Below, in pieces: positions 4,416 through 5,311 of a DNA stretch of 5,311 nt. Each line of letters starts with the position of its first letter. Within the stretch, counting starts at the first letter, position 1. A program made the translations under genes and the position numbers. The stretch is taken from positions 1 through 5,311 of the forward strand of contig CAZFGL010000145.1 in the NCBI GenBank assembly GCA_964518645.1, written 5' to 3'. The notes under the pieces were generated by a model, which saw nothing but the letters and a program-made list of their open reading frames with translations, ran no database searches and was not told the DNA's origin. The DNA is from HGM13006 sp964518645. Its GTDB lineage: Bacteria; Bacillota; Clostridia; Oscillospirales; Oscillospiraceae.

Positions 4416-4450
4416 ATGTCCGGAGAGAACGATCAAAGGGAGGAATGAAT

Positions 4451-4789
4451 ATGGTAGGAATGCGAATCGCACAGCTGCGCAGAACCCGGGGAATGACCCA
4501 GCGGCAGCTGGCCAGGGCGCTGAGTGTGTCCCCCAGTGCCATCGGCATGTATGAACAGGGGCGGCGGCAGCCCTCGGCGGAGCTGATCGTGGCCATCTGC
4601 CGGGAGTTTTCCGTGAGCACCCAGTGGCTGCTCACCGGCCAGCCCTACAGCGCAAGAGACTTTCAGGAGGATCTCAGAATGCTGCTCAGTGTTCCGGCGG
4701 AGGAGCAGGTTCCGGAGATCGGCCGGGAGTCCCTGACCATGCTGCTGGAGAAAATGGGGGATATTTCGCAGGAGCAGGGGATTGTGTGA
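4451..4789 (+). CDS. XRE-family (Cro/CI-type) transcriptional regulator
   Basis: A 112-residue DNA-binding protein. Residues 5-60 are a standard HTH_3 domain: RIAQLRRTRGMTQRQLARAL, SPSAIGMYEQGRRQPS with the recognition helix at about 28-36, and AICREFSVSTQWLLTG. The rest (about 64-112) is an acidic helical tail, probably for dimerisation. It faces away from the zinc-ribbon operon across 146 bp holding both promoters and a dyad. It is therefore probably the repressor of that operon and perhaps of itself, as in phage or integrative-element switches. The ATG at 4451 was chosen because AAAGGGAGG (4435-4443) lies 7 nt upstream. The in-frame ATG at 4445 is too close to that site, and the one at 4367 lies upstream of the promoter. 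No terminator is visible after the stop, so some read-through into metG is likely. Confidence 0.88.
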   Translation: MVGMRIAQLRRTRGMTQRQLARALSVSPSAIGMYEQGRRQPSAELIVAICREFSVSTQWLLTGQPYSARDFQEDLRMLLSVPAEEQVPEIGRESLTMLLEKMGDISQEQGIV

Positions 4790-4796
4790 AAAAACC

Positions 4797-4825
4797 TTGA
4801 TTTACGGCGCTGATTGGGGTATGAT
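4797..4825 (+). promoter_or_regulatory. Promoter of metG
   Basis: TTGATT (4797-4802), a 17-bp spacer, and TATGAT (4820-4825), each 4-5 of 6 to sigma-A consensus. The start near 4832 gives a leader of about 34 nt. That is too short for a T-box or a SAM riboswitch, so metG is not controlled by one from this promoter. Confidence 0.6.
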
Positions 4826-4865
4826 AAAGTGTAATTTCCTGAAAATCTGTAAGGAGGGATTTCCC

Positions 4866-5311
4866 ATGGAAAAGAAACCCTATTATATATCCACCGCAAT
4901 TGCCTATACCTCGGCCAAGCCCCATATCGGCAATACCTATGAGATCATTCTGGCAGACGCCATTGCCCGGTACAAGCGTATGACCGGCTATGATGTGTAC
5001 TTCCAGACCGGTACCGATGAGCATGGCCAGAAGATTCAGCAGAAGGCAGAAGCTGCCGGTATCACCCCCCAGCAGCATGTGGACAACATCTCTGCGGAGA
5101 TTAAGCGCATCTGGGATCTGATGAATACCAGCTACGACCGGTTTGTCCGCACCTCTGATCCGGAGCATAAGGCAAAGGTTCAGAAGATCTTTAAGAAAAT
5201 GTACGACAAGGGCGACATCTACAAGGGCAAGTATGTGGGCAAGTACTGCACCCCCTGCGAGTCCTTCTGGACGGAGAGCCAGCTGGTGGACGGCAAGTGC
5301 CCCGACTGCGG
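4866..5311 (+). CDS. metG: Methionyl-tRNA synthetase, N-terminal part
   Basis: The first 148 residues of a cytosolic class I aminoacyl-tRNA synthetase that charges tRNA-Met, including the initiator; the gene runs off the right edge. The start YYISTAIAYTSAKPHIGN carries the HIGH-type ATP-binding motif as His20-Ile-Gly-Asn23. TGTDEHG (48-54) is the conserved catalytic-domain block. The inserted connective domain shows a zinc knuckle pair, Cys128-x2-Cys131 and Cys145-x2-Cys148. The KMSKS loop and tRNA-binding parts lie outside the window. ATG at 4866 has AAGGAGG (4851-4857) 8 nt upstream. It is preceded by its own promoter and by the XRE gene 76 nt away on the same strand. The identification is firm. 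Confidence 0.96.
   Translation, partial: MEKKPYYISTAIAYTSAKPHIGNTYEIILADAIARYKRMTGYDVYFQTGTDEHGQKIQQKAEAAGITPQQHVDNISAEIKRIWDLMNTSYDRFVRTSDPEHKAKVQKIFKKMYDKGDIYKGKYVGKYCTPCESFWTESQLVDGKCPDC

Noticed and set aside
4367..4450. Longer N-terminus of the XRE protein from ATG 4367 or 4445
   Set aside because: The 4367 start precedes the promoter boxes, and 4445 is one base from the ribosome binding site. ATG 4451 has 7-nt spacing and puts the helix-turn-helix at the usual position.
4790..4865. T-box or SAM riboswitch upstream of metG
   Set aside because: Only 76 nt separate metG from the preceding gene, and the predicted leader is about 34 nt. No specifier stem or antiterminator is visible.

Overview
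The window looks like chromosomal DNA from an anaerobic, spore-forming Clostridia, probably a gut Oscillospiraceae-type Firmicute. This is inferred from strong GGAGG-type ribosome binding sites, sigma-A-like promoters, a SpoIIQ-like sporulation peptidase and an oxygen-sensitive-looking FMN/FAD/4Fe-4S ene-reductase of the kind common in gut clostridia. No sequence search was possible, so the taxonomy is an inference.

Left part (1-861, minus strand): a small-cupin gene (238-603) is followed after 65 nt by the start of a short-chain dehydrogenase/reductase (SDR) gene that runs off the left edge. Both have good ribosome binding sites, a shared candidate promoter (662-690) and codon use suggesting high expression. 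The cupin keeps its fold signature but has lost all four usual metal ligands, and it carries an unusual Cys/His cluster instead. Next comes a membrane-anchored M23 peptidase (862-1515, minus) resembling SpoIIQ, which ends at a clear intrinsic terminator (808-849).

Middle (1516-3697): a divergent intergenic region separates the SpoIIQ-like gene from a 647-residue Old-Yellow-Enzyme/2,4-dienoyl-CoA-reductase-type flavoprotein (1698-3641, plus). The flavoprotein has its own extended -10 promoter, a perfect inverted repeat just after the predicted transcription start, and a GTG start set by a strong ribosome binding site. A strong 14-bp hairpin (3650-3684) ends transcription from both sides.

Right part (3698-5311): three overlapping small minus-strand genes form a compact operon. 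They encode a 55-residue zinc ribbon (4137-4304), a 76-residue charged helical protein (3910-4140) and an 83-residue sigma-region-4-like helix-turn-helix protein (3699-3950). The operon is driven by a near-consensus promoter (TTGACA-17-TACAAT), and a dyad-symmetric candidate operator fills its spacer. Facing away from it is an XRE-family repressor-like gene (4451-4789), probably the regulator of that operator. The layout resembles the control region of a mobile element or a domesticated remnant of one, but no integrase or attachment site is visible. metG (methionyl-tRNA synthetase) starts at 4866 from its own promoter and runs off the right edge.

The items most worth following up are the ligand-less cupin with its SDR partner, and the zinc-ribbon/helical/sigma-4-like operon with its XRE switch.
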